Shown here: positions 8,528 to 17,226 of the stretch, piece by piece | Position numbering within the stretch: the stretch's first letter is position 1 | Layout: the number at the start of each line of letters is the position of its first letter | Origin: Planctomycetaceae bacterium | GTDB lineage: Bacteria; Planctomycetota; Phycisphaerae; Phycisphaerales; Zrk34 | Reading direction: 5' to 3' | Assembly (NCBI GenBank): GCA_002685935.1 | Contig: NYZD01000175.1 | Coordinates: forward strand, 1-64,000 | DNA: 64,000 nucleotides | Made by a program: the position numbers and the translations under genes | The notes under the pieces: model-generated | What the model was told of the DNA's origin: nothing | The model's input: only the letters and a program-made list of their open reading frames with translations | Database searches by the model: none

Positions 8528-10654
8528 TTACACGCCATCACCGTGCACGCCCGTCGAAGGGACGCCTTTAGATTCGTACGGTCTGATCTCGCCGGACTTC
8601 AGTCGGCGCACATAGTCCCTGGCCAGGCGCGCCACCTTGGGGGAAAGAATGATCATGCCGAGAATATTCGGATATGCCAGCGATAGGATCAACAGGTCAG
8701 TGAAGTTGATCACGTTGTCAAGACTCACCATCGGCGCCAGAAAAACGAATGTCAGGAACAGAATTCGATATGGCCAGATCCCGTGTCGGCCAAACAGAAA
8801 TTCCGATGCTCGCTCGCCGTAGTAACTCCACGAGATCATCGTCGAATAGGCAAAGACCATGACGGCCACGGCCAGGAAGATCGTGAGAATCGGCGCCAGC
8901 GACGCGAACGCGGATGCCGTGATGCCAACGCCTTCGTTGGTGAATCCCCCGGCCGACCTATCAAGATGTGCCCCGGTGATCAGGATCGCCAGAGCTGTCA
9001 TCGTGCACACCACGATCGTATCGATGAACGGACCGGTCATCGCCACCACCCCCTCGCGAACCGGCTCCTGCGTGCGCGCCGCGGAATGTGCGATCGCCGC
9101 CGAGCCAAGACCCGCTTCGTTCGAGAATGCCCCACGCGTCACACCAACCACCAGGATGCCCATCATCCCACCCCACGTCACCGCTTCGGAACTGAAGGCG
9201 CTGGTAAAGATACTGCTGATCAGGCCCGGCACATACTTGAAGTTCGCGAACACGATCACCAGACACACGCCCACGTAAAACAGACACATGAGCGGGACCA
9301 TCTTCGCGGTCACCTCCCCGATCCGCTTGATGCCCCCGACAATGACAATGCCCACGAGAATCGCCATCACCAACCCGCCGACCCACGCAAACTGTGACTT
9401 CAGATCCGCCTTGCGTTCAGCAGCCTCAGCCTCCGTGAGAGCTTCTGTCGCCCCTCCGACGCCGTTCTGCCCCGCGCCCTCCGCGAGCGCGGCACCCGGC
9501 GCCACGTCTTGATGGAATACCAGATCGCTGACGATCGCGAATGTCTGATTACACTGGAACAAGTTGCCGCCGCCAAGCGACCCGAAGATCGCAAACATCG
9601 CAAAAACGATAGCCAAGGTACCGCCGATGACCCTACCACGCGATGTCCCGAATACATCCTTCATGCCGTCCTGCAGGTAAACCATCGGACCGCCCAGCAC
9701 GTGCTCCGACTTGCCGGGCAGGGCGTGGGCATCGTCCGCTGCGGCGCCGTGTTCGCGACTCTCGCGCGAGATTCGCCGGTAAACCTGTGCCAGCGTGCAC
9801 GAACTGAACTTACTGCTCATGCCGAAGAACGCCACCACCCACATCCAGAACACCGCGCCAGGCCCACCGCCGCTGATCGCAATGGCCACACCTGAGATGT
9901 TGCCTAATCCAACCGTCGCCGATAGCGCCGACGTCAGCGCCTGGAAATGGCTGATCTCGCCGTGGTCCTTCGGGTCGTCATACCTGCCGCGGAGCACGGC
10001 AATGCCGTGACTGAACAGCCGGAGATTAATAAAACCGTATCTGATCGTGAAGAACACGCCGCCCAGCAACAGGAACACCACGATCAACGGCAGCACATAG
10101 ATATGAGCGCTCGCCGCCTTCTCAAGATCGGCAATTGTTCTCTCCAATTTCTCCAGCTCATCTTCTGACCGCGCGTTCAGCGGAAGACCCCGATATGCAT
10201 CAAGCGCTTCGATGGCGGCTGGGAGTTCTTCCGGGGCATCCGCGCGCGCCTGAAGAATGTCCATTTTCTCTTGAATCGATCCCTGTCTCTTTTGCGCAAG
10301 TTTGATGGTTTGCGGATCCCGATCGGATTCAGGCTTGGCCAACTCGTCAGCAAGCAATCGATCGGCTTCCACTTTCTGGGCCTGCAATGTCTCCATCGTG
10401 GGGTCGAAGACGCCGAATCCAACATCGTAAGTCAAGAACGGCACCAGATACCGGTTGATGATCCCGAAGTTCTCGTCCACCTTCTGCTGTGTCTTGCGCC
10501 CCCATGATTCGTCAGCCTCCTTTTGCTCCGGCGCCGCTGACGCGGCTTCATCGTTCTGACCTAACGCAGGCGATACCGTGAACACACAGCACGCCACGAC
10601 GGCGAAAAGCGAAACAAAGGCAGGTCGGCGATCTTCGAACCATCGATGCAACAT
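8528..10654 (-). CDS. AGCS-family sodium:alanine/glycine symporter with large extracytoplasmic insertion
   Basis: A 708-residue inner-membrane symporter of the alanine-or-glycine:cation family. Core signatures are GEISHFQALTSALSATVGLG (about 231-250), ISGGGPGAVFWMW and GVTRGAFSNEAGLGSA. Ordinary AGCS proteins have 450-550 residues. Here a signal-like hydrophobic segment (11-32) is followed by a Glu/Lys/Ala-rich helical region to about residue 182, before the first core helix. A second polar insertion rich in Ala/Glu (about 375-415) sits between membrane helices. The ATG follows GAGGG with good spacing. It should import small neutral amino acids with Na+; the extra regions may form a coiled-coil outside the membrane. 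Confidence 0.9.
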   Translation of the reverse strand: MLHRWFEDRRPAFVSLFAVVACCVFTVSPALGQNDEAASAAPEQKEADESWGRKTQQKVDENFGIINRYLVPFLTYDVGFGVFDPTMETLQAQKVEADRLLADELAKPESDRDPQTIKLAQKRQGSIQEKMDILQARADAPEELPAAIEALDAYRGLPLNARSEDELEKLERTIADLEKAASAHIYVLPLIVVFLLLGGVFFTIRYGFINLRLFSHGIAVLRGRYDDPKDHGEISHFQALTSALSATVGLGNISGVAIAISGGGPGAVFWMWVVAFFGMSSKFSSCTLAQVYRRISRESREHGAAADDAHALPGKSEHVLGGPMVYLQDGMKDVFGTSRGRVIGGTLAIVFAMFAIFGSLGGGNLFQCNQTFAIVSDLVFHQDVAPGAALAEGAGQNGVGGATEALTEAEAAERKADLKSQFAWVGGLVMAILVGIVIVGGIKRIGEVTAKMVPLMCLFYVGVCLVIVFANFKYVPGLISSIFTSAFSSEAVTWGGMMGILVVGVTRGAFSNEAGLGSAAIAHSAARTQEPVREGVVAMTGPFIDTIVVCTMTALAILITGAHLDRSAGGFTNEGVGITASAFASLAPILTIFLAVAVMVFAYSTMISWSYYGERASEFLFGRHGIWPYRILFLTFVFLAPMVSLDNVINFTDLLILSLAYPNILGMIILSPKVARLARDYVRRLKSGEIRPYESKGVPSTGVHGDGV

Positions 10655-10714
10655 AGTTTTCCCTCAAGACCGTCATGCGTAAAAAGAATTGCAGACACGA
10701 ATTCAATCGTGCGT

Positions 10715-11347
10715 TCACAGCGTTCGACCTCGAGACGATTGCGACTTCCGACGCAATTGCACAAACCGAGGATACCCCAGCGCCGCGCTCACCCGCCGCT
10801 GCAGGGCACGGACGCGGCGCAGGGCTTCGCCGTCATCGCGCCGGGCGGTGAACACCCCTGACGCGCCGGCCAGGCCCAGTTCATCGACAAACCCGTCGGA
10901 ACGATCCTGCAGATTCATCAGCGCCTGCCGTACGTCGGCCGTCAACGTCGCGCCCAATCCGCGGCCCGTCCACAGGAACCCCCCACCGCCGTAGACGCCG
11001 ACCTGATCGCCTTCAAACACGACGTAGCGCACCACGACATTCGTGCCGCGTTCGTCCATCGCCGTGCGGCCCGCGCGCGGCCGCCAGAACATGCTCAGAT
11101 GCAGCGCCGTAGCGGGCTCATCGATCGGCCCTTCGGTGAGCATCACGTGCAGGTGATTGTCATCGGCAAAACCGTAGACACCTTCGTCAAATGCCCCGCC
11201 TCGCGCCACCTGCACGTCGTGCACGCTCTGCACCGTCAATTGACCCGATCGGCCGCAGCCGACCAGCAGCACGCACACCACACATACAGATACCAGAGCC
11301 GGGGCTCGTGAGATCATTGGGCAACGCGTCCGCGGGATGCGGCTCAT
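10715..11347 (-). CDS. Putative lipoprotein, unknown function
   Basis: A 210-residue protein with a lipoprotein signal: hydrophobic segment 16-30 and lipobox LLVG-C31. The mature domain has no recognised family. It contains an FxGDQVGVYGGGGF stretch (about 135-150) and a basic C-terminus. The ATG at 11347 overlaps the amidohydrolase stop as ATGA, which indicates coupled translation and fixes the start; a closer ATG at residue 11 is also possible. Function unknown. Confidence 0.7.
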   Translation of the reverse strand: MSRIPRTRCPMISRAPALVSVCVVCVLLVGCGRSGQLTVQSVHDVQVARGGAFDEGVYGFADDNHLHVMLTEGPIDEPATALHLSMFWRPRAGRTAMDERGTNVVVRYVVFEGDQVGVYGGGGFLWTGRGLGATLTADVRQALMNLQDRSDGFVDELGLAGASGVFTARRDDGEALRRVRALQRRVSAALGYPRFVQLRRKSQSSRGRTL

Positions 11348-12279
11348 GCGTGGATTTCCTCGCCAACACCGCCGCCGCGCAACGTGGCCGCGGTCTGCGA
11401 CGATCGATCCGCCGCCGCGACATTCGGCGCGACCGGCAGTGTCAACCCCAGACACTGCAGCGCATCGCGCTCGACGATGGCGCGAATCTTCTGTCGCGGT
11501 ACGCTCGGCAGGCCCGTGCCCTGCACCAGATGATTCATCGAATACAACGTTTCGATCGCCTGCTGCGGTGTTCCGTACGGGAAGCCACTGCCGAACAGCA
11601 GCCGGTCCGTGATCTCCATCTGGTGGGCTTCCAGCAGCAGGTTGTAAAGCTTCCACGGTCGCCCCACCACGTCGCTCAACTCGGTATAGACGTGCTCGTG
11701 TTTACCGATCAGCACCAGCGTTTCGTCAAGCCAGGGGTACCCGCCGTGCGCGATCACCAATCGCAATGCCGGAAACGCGCGGGCCACCTCGTCGAACAGG
11801 TACGGCCGAGCATACTCAAGCTTCATGTCCGGCGTGAAGTGAGACCCCTGATGGATCAGGACCGGCAGGCCCAGCCCGGCCGCCTTCTCATAGAGTCGCA
11901 TCGCCCGGGAATGGCTGGGATGAAAATCCTGAGCCGCCGGGCTGATCGTCAGCCCCGACAGACCGGCTGCAACCGCCTCATCGACCTGCTCGACACTGCG
12001 ATCTTCCATCGGGTCCACACCCGCGAACCCGATCACGTGTCCCGGATTCTCTGCGACGTACGCCGAAATGGTCTCGTTGGGCACGTCCGCCTGCAGGAAC
12101 TGGCTGCGGAAGCCCAGGACCACGGCCACGTCCACCGGTTCCATCGCGTCCCGATGGGCCTGTGCACCAGCATTCAGTTGATCCCACGGCCCCGGCCACC
12201 GCCGACGCAGAACCGCCGAAATCTGCGGCCCCAACTGGTCGGGGCTCTGCCACAGATGCGTGTGAAGATCGACAATCAT
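11344..12279 (-). CDS. Amidohydrolase family 2 (metal-dependent hydrolase/decarboxylase-like)
   Basis: A 311-residue TIM-barrel amidohydrolase. Expected metal ligands are DLHTH (H6, H8), H143 in LIHQGS and H178 in IAHGG. The usual strand-8 aspartate, normally seen as LFGSDYP, reads LFGSGFP here, with Gly at 232. That is unusual because this Asp normally activates the nucleophile. A Gly/Glu-rich tail after about residue 295 looks disordered. It overlaps the lipoprotein gene by four bases. Substrate unknown; relatives act on aromatic carboxylates, lactones or amides. Confidence 0.82.
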   Translation of the reverse strand: MIVDLHTHLWQSPDQLGPQISAVLRRRWPGPWDQLNAGAQAHRDAMEPVDVAVVLGFRSQFLQADVPNETISAYVAENPGHVIGFAGVDPMEDRSVEQVDEAVAAGLSGLTISPAAQDFHPSHSRAMRLYEKAAGLGLPVLIHQGSHFTPDMKLEYARPYLFDEVARAFPALRLVIAHGGYPWLDETLVLIGKHEHVYTELSDVVGRPWKLYNLLLEAHQMEITDRLLFGSGFPYGTPQQAIETLYSMNHLVQGTGLPSVPRQKIRAIVERDALQCLGLTLPVAPNVAAADRSSQTAATLRGGGVGEEIHA

Positions 12280-12338
12280 ATCCGGTCACCATCCTACCGG
12301 GTGCGTCAGTCAAGGGAAAACCCGCCACACCCCCACCC

Positions 12339-14912
12339 TCATTTATCGGAACGTGTCCGCGGCTCACTTGAAGCGCCCGCCACCGCCCTGGCTTTCTCTT
12401 CGCCCATAAGTTGACTGTAGGTATCGAGATACGCTCTTTCACTCAGCGCCAGCGCCTGCTCATACCAGGGCCGCGCATCGCCGGGCCGCCCCAGACGATC
12501 TGCCAGGTCCGCCGCGTCAAGGTGCGCCGTGATCCCGTACGGATCCCTCAGCAGCATCCGCTTCAAGGCGCCGATCGCCTCTTCGACCTGGCGGAGGTCC
12601 CTGGTGTCAACAGCCAGATCAGCCCGGAGTTCAGCCTCCAAGTGATACATCAGCGCCGGTCGGACCTGATTCCGGGCCAGTCGCCGGATCGGCCGGATCG
12701 CGGCCTCAGCCTGTTCCAGCCAGGCCTCCTGAGTGATCAGACCGGCCGCATGTCGCCGCCGAAGCTGGGCCATCTGGATGCGAGCCAGCCACTGAGCGAC
12801 ATGCGGATCCACCAGAATCGCCTGGGCCGCAGTCAGGTCCGCCGCGACACGATCCGCCTGCCCGAGCCACCGATCGCGAACCGGCCCAAACTCCGAATCT
12901 CGAAGTCCCTGCGCCGCCCGATACGTGTCGGCCGCGCGGCCGAGCAACCACTGCTGTCGCGCCAGCGGAATCAGTAGCACAAGCACCATCGCCGCCGCGA
13001 TCAGCCACGCCACCATCGCGCCCCACGGGATCGGCATGCGCTTGGGCTTCGCATCCGGTAGCCGACCGCTCGCCGCAAGCCCCACCACCACAATAAGCAA
13101 AGGCAATGAGGTCGCATTGGTCAGGCTCATCTCGATTTGACTATGGAGCAGCATGCCCATCGCCGCCGCCGTCAGTCCGATCAAGACCCATTGTCCATCC
13201 ATCCGCGCCGAACGCGCCAACGCACCGACAATCAATACGAACCCGGCCGCCCCGATCACCCACATGCCGATCTCCGGCGCCCCAAGCAGCAGCAGTGCCA
13301 CAAACACCACGGGCACCGCCAATCCCACGATGATGCGGCTCCGGTCGTTCTCGTGGCGGCCGACGTCGATCAGCGTCGCCGAGATCATGGCCACGAAGCC
13401 CATCATCAACAGCAGGACCACGCCGAGCAAACCAAAAATGCGCATTTCCACAGCATATTGCGTGCCGAACGCGACGACGCACGCGATCGCCAACACCCAA
13501 CCGAAACCGACCTCGTTTGTTGGCGGCGGATCCCGCCCGCTTGTCACGGCGCGCGCAGCATTCGTCCCCACCCCCCACAGCAGCCCGATCAACAACACCG
13601 ACCACGCCGCCCCGCCGAGTCCAAGCGTTGACGTCCACGCGAGAAACACATTATGCGGATCGCGCACTTCCTCCGGGCAGTTCTCCGGCTTCACGATCAG
13701 GAACGTTTGCTGAAATCGGCCCGGCCCCACGCCGATCACATCCCCGCCCACCCCGCGGAGATCACGGCGATCAACGTGCCCGCGGAGCGACGCCATATCC
13801 TCGCGAATCATCGCCGCCGCCGCACGCCAATACATCGATCGAAACAGCAACGACCTCTCGCCGTCCGCCGACGCGCCCATCATCTGGGGCCGCAACAGGA
13901 CCGCCGCGACGCCCACCACCAACACCGCAAACCCGACGAACCGCCACCACCACGCGCCCCAGCCCAGCCGCCGCGCCACCCACCAGGCCGCCGCGGCCGC
14001 AACCGTGGCGATCGCGCACGCCGCCAACGCGCCCTTGGAGAATGTCAGAATCAGCGTCCCCCCCGCCAGCAGAGCCAGGACCCCAGCCAGGATCGCGCGC
14101 ACCCCATCGCTCCGCGTCCCCGGGAGGCCTATCGATCCCGAATCGACCTGTTGCGATTCGCCACGCCGATCACGTGATCGAACGTGACACAACGACACCC
14201 CCGCCGCGACGCACGCGAGCGTCAGCATCATCGTGCCGAACACATTTGAGAAGCCCGTCCGCCCGGTCAGCTCAAACTGGTTCAAACGTCGTTCATACTT
14301 CCGGAACTCCGCCGACTCCTCTGTCCAACCTCGGGACTGCATGATCTCATCTTTGTCCTGCTCATACGCTCTGAGTGTTTGCGCACGCTGGACCGTCCCC
14401 TGGTAGATCGCGCCGACCGAGAGAGGCAGAATCAACGCCACCACGGCCGCAAGAATCATCCGCCGCATCTCGTTCCGCTGCGCGACATGAAGCGTCGCCA
14501 GTCCCAACGCCAACCCGCCGACCCAACCGCCGCCGATCGTCAGGGATTCCATGTCGCGCGCGCCTTGCACGCCCGCGGCAATCGCTCCGCCCACCCAAAG
14601 CAGCAGCAACATCCCGTGCACCCGCCGGCCATGAAGCGCCGCATCCCAGAGCGAAAGCCCCAACACCACCACCGCCAGACAATCCAGCGCCGCCGCACCG
14701 GTCGGCCCCAGCGTCAAGGACATCGTCCCGATGTCCTTGACGCTGGGCTCCGAGCCCCAGTGCAACCGCGGCGCGAAAGAGACCAGACATCGAATCAGCA
14801 TGAGGCCGATCACGCCGACCACCGCCGCCAAGCCCGGCCAATCCCGCCGGTGCGGCCGCGTCCAGCCCAGTCGCTTCCGAATCGGGATTGGCGGGGGCGT
14901 TGCTTCGGTCAC
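12339..14912 (-). CDS. O-antigen ligase-like membrane protein (Wzy_C/WaaL) with TPR-like C-terminus
   Basis: An 857-residue polytopic membrane protein. Many transmembrane helices cover about 25-640. The loop with DPHNVFLAW (418-426) and TFSKGALA (290-297) is typical of O-antigen ligases and polymerases, with His420 as the conserved loop histidine. After the last helix (about 625-645) a 210-residue helical region resembles degenerate TPRs and ends in a PWYEQAL-type repeat. It starts with GTG overlapping the stop of the upstream transferase as GTGA, so the two are co-translated. It is probably involved in surface polysaccharide assembly; ligase, polymerase or glycosyltransferase activity cannot be separated. 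Confidence 0.8.
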   Translation of the reverse strand: MTEATPPPIPIRKRLGWTRPHRRDWPGLAAVVGVIGLMLIRCLVSFAPRLHWGSEPSVKDIGTMSLTLGPTGAAALDCLAVVVLGLSLWDAALHGRRVHGMLLLLWVGGAIAAGVQGARDMESLTIGGGWVGGLALGLATLHVAQRNEMRRMILAAVVALILPLSVGAIYQGTVQRAQTLRAYEQDKDEIMQSRGWTEESAEFRKYERRLNQFELTGRTGFSNVFGTMMLTLACVAAGVSLCHVRSRDRRGESQQVDSGSIGLPGTRSDGVRAILAGVLALLAGGTLILTFSKGALAACAIATVAAAAAWWVARRLGWGAWWWRFVGFAVLVVGVAAVLLRPQMMGASADGERSLLFRSMYWRAAAAMIREDMASLRGHVDRRDLRGVGGDVIGVGPGRFQQTFLIVKPENCPEEVRDPHNVFLAWTSTLGLGGAAWSVLLIGLLWGVGTNAARAVTSGRDPPPTNEVGFGWVLAIACVVAFGTQYAVEMRIFGLLGVVLLLMMGFVAMISATLIDVGRHENDRSRIIVGLAVPVVFVALLLLGAPEIGMWVIGAAGFVLIVGALARSARMDGQWVLIGLTAAAMGMLLHSQIEMSLTNATSLPLLIVVVGLAASGRLPDAKPKRMPIPWGAMVAWLIAAAMVLVLLIPLARQQWLLGRAADTYRAAQGLRDSEFGPVRDRWLGQADRVAADLTAAQAILVDPHVAQWLARIQMAQLRRRHAAGLITQEAWLEQAEAAIRPIRRLARNQVRPALMYHLEAELRADLAVDTRDLRQVEEAIGALKRMLLRDPYGITAHLDAADLADRLGRPGDARPWYEQALALSERAYLDTYSQLMGEEKARAVAGASSEPRTRSDK

Positions 14913-16021
14913 TTGGATCGCTCGCGATCTTCATCCGACTCACCGAGTGTGCGCTCCAACAACCCAAGCACGATCAAAATCACACCGGCCTGCAAGACGA
15001 TCACGCACGCCTGCCAGGCCTTCGCGCTGCTGAGCATCACGCCGCCCAGACCCGTCGCCAGCGTGCACGCCCAGATCACTCCCACCGCCGCACGCGCGGA
15101 TAAGCCCTTGCGCACCAGTCGATGCGAAAAATGTTGCCTGTCGCCAACCAGCGGATTGCGCCCGCGGCTGATGCGGATCAGCGTCACGCTCGTCAGGTCG
15201 TAGAGCGGTATCGCCAGCACAACCAGCGGCGTCAGCACCGCCCACCATTGGGTCCCGCGGAGCGAGGTCGGGTCGTGATACGTAATCCGCACCGAGCAGA
15301 ACGCCAGCACCAGACCCACCACCAGCGAGCCGGCATCGCCCATAAAGATGCTCGCCGGTGGCAGATTGAAAAAGAGGAATCCCGCCACCGACCCCACCAG
15401 CACCGCCAGCAGACCCGCCACAAACCATTGCTCGTTAACCAGCGCCGCCGCCATCAGAATCGAGGCGCAGATCACCGCCACGCCGCCTGCCAGACCATCC
15501 ATGTTGTCGAGAAAGTTCACCGCGTTGATGATCGCCACGAACCAGAAGATCGTGAGCAAAATGCTTGGCGTCTCGCCCCACTGCTCCATCAGCCGCACGT
15601 TACACCACGTCGCGAGGACAAACGCGGCAAGTATCTGAGCGGCCAGCTTTGAAAACGGCCCCAGATCACGCCGATCGTCGATCAGCCCCACCAGATGCAA
15701 AACGAGCATGCCCCCAAGCAGCGCCAGTGCCATTAACGTCTGATTCCGCATCCCCTGGAGATGAGGGACCGCATCCGGCGACATCCACTCCCACGCCCCC
15801 ATCGGCAGCCACCACGCCGCGGCCAGAATCGCCGCAATAATCGAACCCATTGTCAGGAAGATCGCCACGCCGCCGGTCACCGGCACCGCCCGATCGTGCA
15901 GCTTGCGTCGCCCCGGCTGATCCATCTGCCCCGTCCGCCGCCCCACCGCGCGCATCACCCACGTGAGCACGCAGCTCACCACCAGCGACACGATCATTAG
16001 GACAATGCAGGCAGGAACCAT
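14909..16021 (-). CDS. Undecaprenyl-phosphate sugar-1-phosphate transferase (WecA/TagO/MraY family)
   Basis: A 370-residue polytopic membrane enzyme that moves a UDP-linked sugar phosphate to undecaprenyl phosphate, the first step of lipid-linked polysaccharide or wall synthesis. Diagnostic motifs are VGLIDDRRDLGP (111-122, Mg-binding Asp pair 115/116), NFLDNMDGLAGG (169-180), FMGDAGS (226-232) and HFSHR (297-301). HxSHR is more WecA/TagO-like than MraY-like. It is upstream of and overlaps the O-antigen-ligase-like gene, consistent with one surface-glycan pathway. The exact sugar is unknown. Confidence 0.9.
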   Translation of the reverse strand: MVPACIVLMIVSLVVSCVLTWVMRAVGRRTGQMDQPGRRKLHDRAVPVTGGVAIFLTMGSIIAAILAAAWWLPMGAWEWMSPDAVPHLQGMRNQTLMALALLGGMLVLHLVGLIDDRRDLGPFSKLAAQILAAFVLATWCNVRLMEQWGETPSILLTIFWFVAIINAVNFLDNMDGLAGGVAVICASILMAAALVNEQWFVAGLLAVLVGSVAGFLFFNLPPASIFMGDAGSLVVGLVLAFCSVRITYHDPTSLRGTQWWAVLTPLVVLAIPLYDLTSVTLIRISRGRNPLVGDRQHFSHRLVRKGLSARAAVGVIWACTLATGLGGVMLSSAKAWQACVIVLQAGVILIVLGLLERTLGESDEDRERSK

Positions 16022-16051
16022 ATTGGATCGACGAGCAGCCCAGCCCCTCGC

Positions 16052-16342
16052 CTAGTGTTCGATGTCCATCGCCATGAGCTGGGCGTCATCCCGTAGCGGC
16101 CCGGCCGCCTTCACGTGCTCCGGGTGCGGCAGATAACTCTCCAGCGACGCCCGATCGTTGAACGTGACAATCATACCGTGTGTGTACCCATCGGCGCGAT
16201 CGGTGAAATTCTCACCGATCACCAGTTCCACCACGCCCGGCACGCGATCGCGCACCGACCGAAGATTGTCCAGATGATCCCGTATACGCTCGGGCGACAC
16301 TTCGGGTTTGAATCGAATCCAGACCATATGTTGCACTGCCAT
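16052..16342 (-). CDS. Stress-responsive alpha/beta-barrel (Dabb) domain protein
   Basis: A 96-residue protein with the ferredoxin-like dimeric Dabb fold: an N-terminal HMVWIRFKP strand, a helix with the conserved Leu/Val pattern, and the C-terminal SYLPHPEHVKA motif typical of the family. ATG is preceded by GGAG at good spacing. Roles in the family vary from stress response to small-ring cyclases, so no reaction is assigned. It is 30 bases upstream of the transferase gene on the same strand and may be the first gene of that transcript. It is divergent from the nucleoside phosphorylase-like gene across 124 bases. Confidence 0.88.
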   Translation of the reverse strand: MAVQHMVWIRFKPEVSPERIRDHLDNLRSVRDRVPGVVELVIGENFTDRADGYTHGMIVTFNDRASLESYLPHPEHVKAAGPLRDDAQLMAMDIEH

Positions 16343-16466
16343 GCGTCATCTCCAGGGGTGATGCAATCGCCGAACCACGTCACACCAATCGGCCGACCCG
16401 TTGTCGTGCCGGACCTGCTGCCGCTATTCTCACACAGATTCGACCGCCGGTCCAAAAGGCGCGCCC

Positions 16467-17174
16467 ATGCCCCGTGAGCCTATCGTGATTCAGTGCCCCA
16501 CCCGAATCGAAGCTCATCCATTGTTGCGCCGTCTGGATTTCCAGCAGAATCGCCAGCCGGAAGCCGAGCCGCCCACGTGGATCGCCCGGCATGCGGATAT
16601 CAAGATGGCCCTGATCCTTTCGGGCGTCGGCCAAGCGCGGGCGACATCGGCCACCAAATGGGCGCTGAAGCAACTACAACCGCGCGGATTGATCTTCGCC
16701 GGTGTCGCCGGCGGATTGAACCCCCGCCTCCACGTCGCCGACGTCATCACCCCCGCACGCGTCATCGACGGGCGGACCCGCGAAACTCTCACCCCGACCA
16801 TGCCCGGACCAACCGATGACACACTCGTCACCGTCGATCGGGTCATCAACACGCCGGGTCAGAAAGCTGCTTTGTATGCCGAATTCAACGCCGACGCAGT
16901 CGACATGGAAACCGCCGCCGCCGCGTCGCTCTGCGACCGCGCCAGCGTCCCCTGGCGCAGTGCGCGCGCCATCTGCGACACCGCCCATGCCGAATTGCCC
17001 AACGGCCTGGCCCGGATGATCGACGACGACGGCCGCATCCAATGGCGCGCCACGGCCGGCGCACTGCTCGGCGACCCGCAGCGTATCGGCCCGTTGATCA
17101 TTCTGGCCCGCGCCATGCGCCGCGCCACCCGCGCATTGGCTGATGCGATCGTCGATTCCATCGAATCTCAATGA
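16467..17174 (+). CDS. Nucleoside phosphorylase-I superfamily protein (HpnG/MTAN-like)
   Basis: A 235-residue protein of the fold used by purine nucleoside phosphorylases, MTA/SAH nucleosidase and adenosylhopane nucleosidase. Visible are LSGVGQARA (about 52-60), AGVAGGLNP (about 78-86), the ribose-binding VDMETAA block (about 145-151) and CDTAHAELP with the catalytic-type Asp. The C-terminal region with RMIDDDGRI and RAMRRATRAL resembles HpnG more than MTA/SAH nucleosidase, but this is judged by eye. It is directly followed by aroC. An adenine-releasing nucleosidase is likely; the substrate is uncertain. The ATG at 16467 begins the first beta strand. Confidence 0.78.
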   Translation: MPREPIVIQCPTRIEAHPLLRRLDFQQNRQPEAEPPTWIARHADIKMALILSGVGQARATSATKWALKQLQPRGLIFAGVAGGLNPRLHVADVITPARVIDGRTRETLTPTMPGPTDDTLVTVDRVINTPGQKAALYAEFNADAVDMETAAAASLCDRASVPWRSARAICDTAHAELPNGLARMIDDDGRIQWRATAGALLGDPQRIGPLIILARAMRRATRALADAIVDSIESQ

Positions 17175-17226
17175 CCGTCAGGTAAACCGTGTCGAACCGT
17201 CCGGTTACGGCTACAATGGCGTCGAT

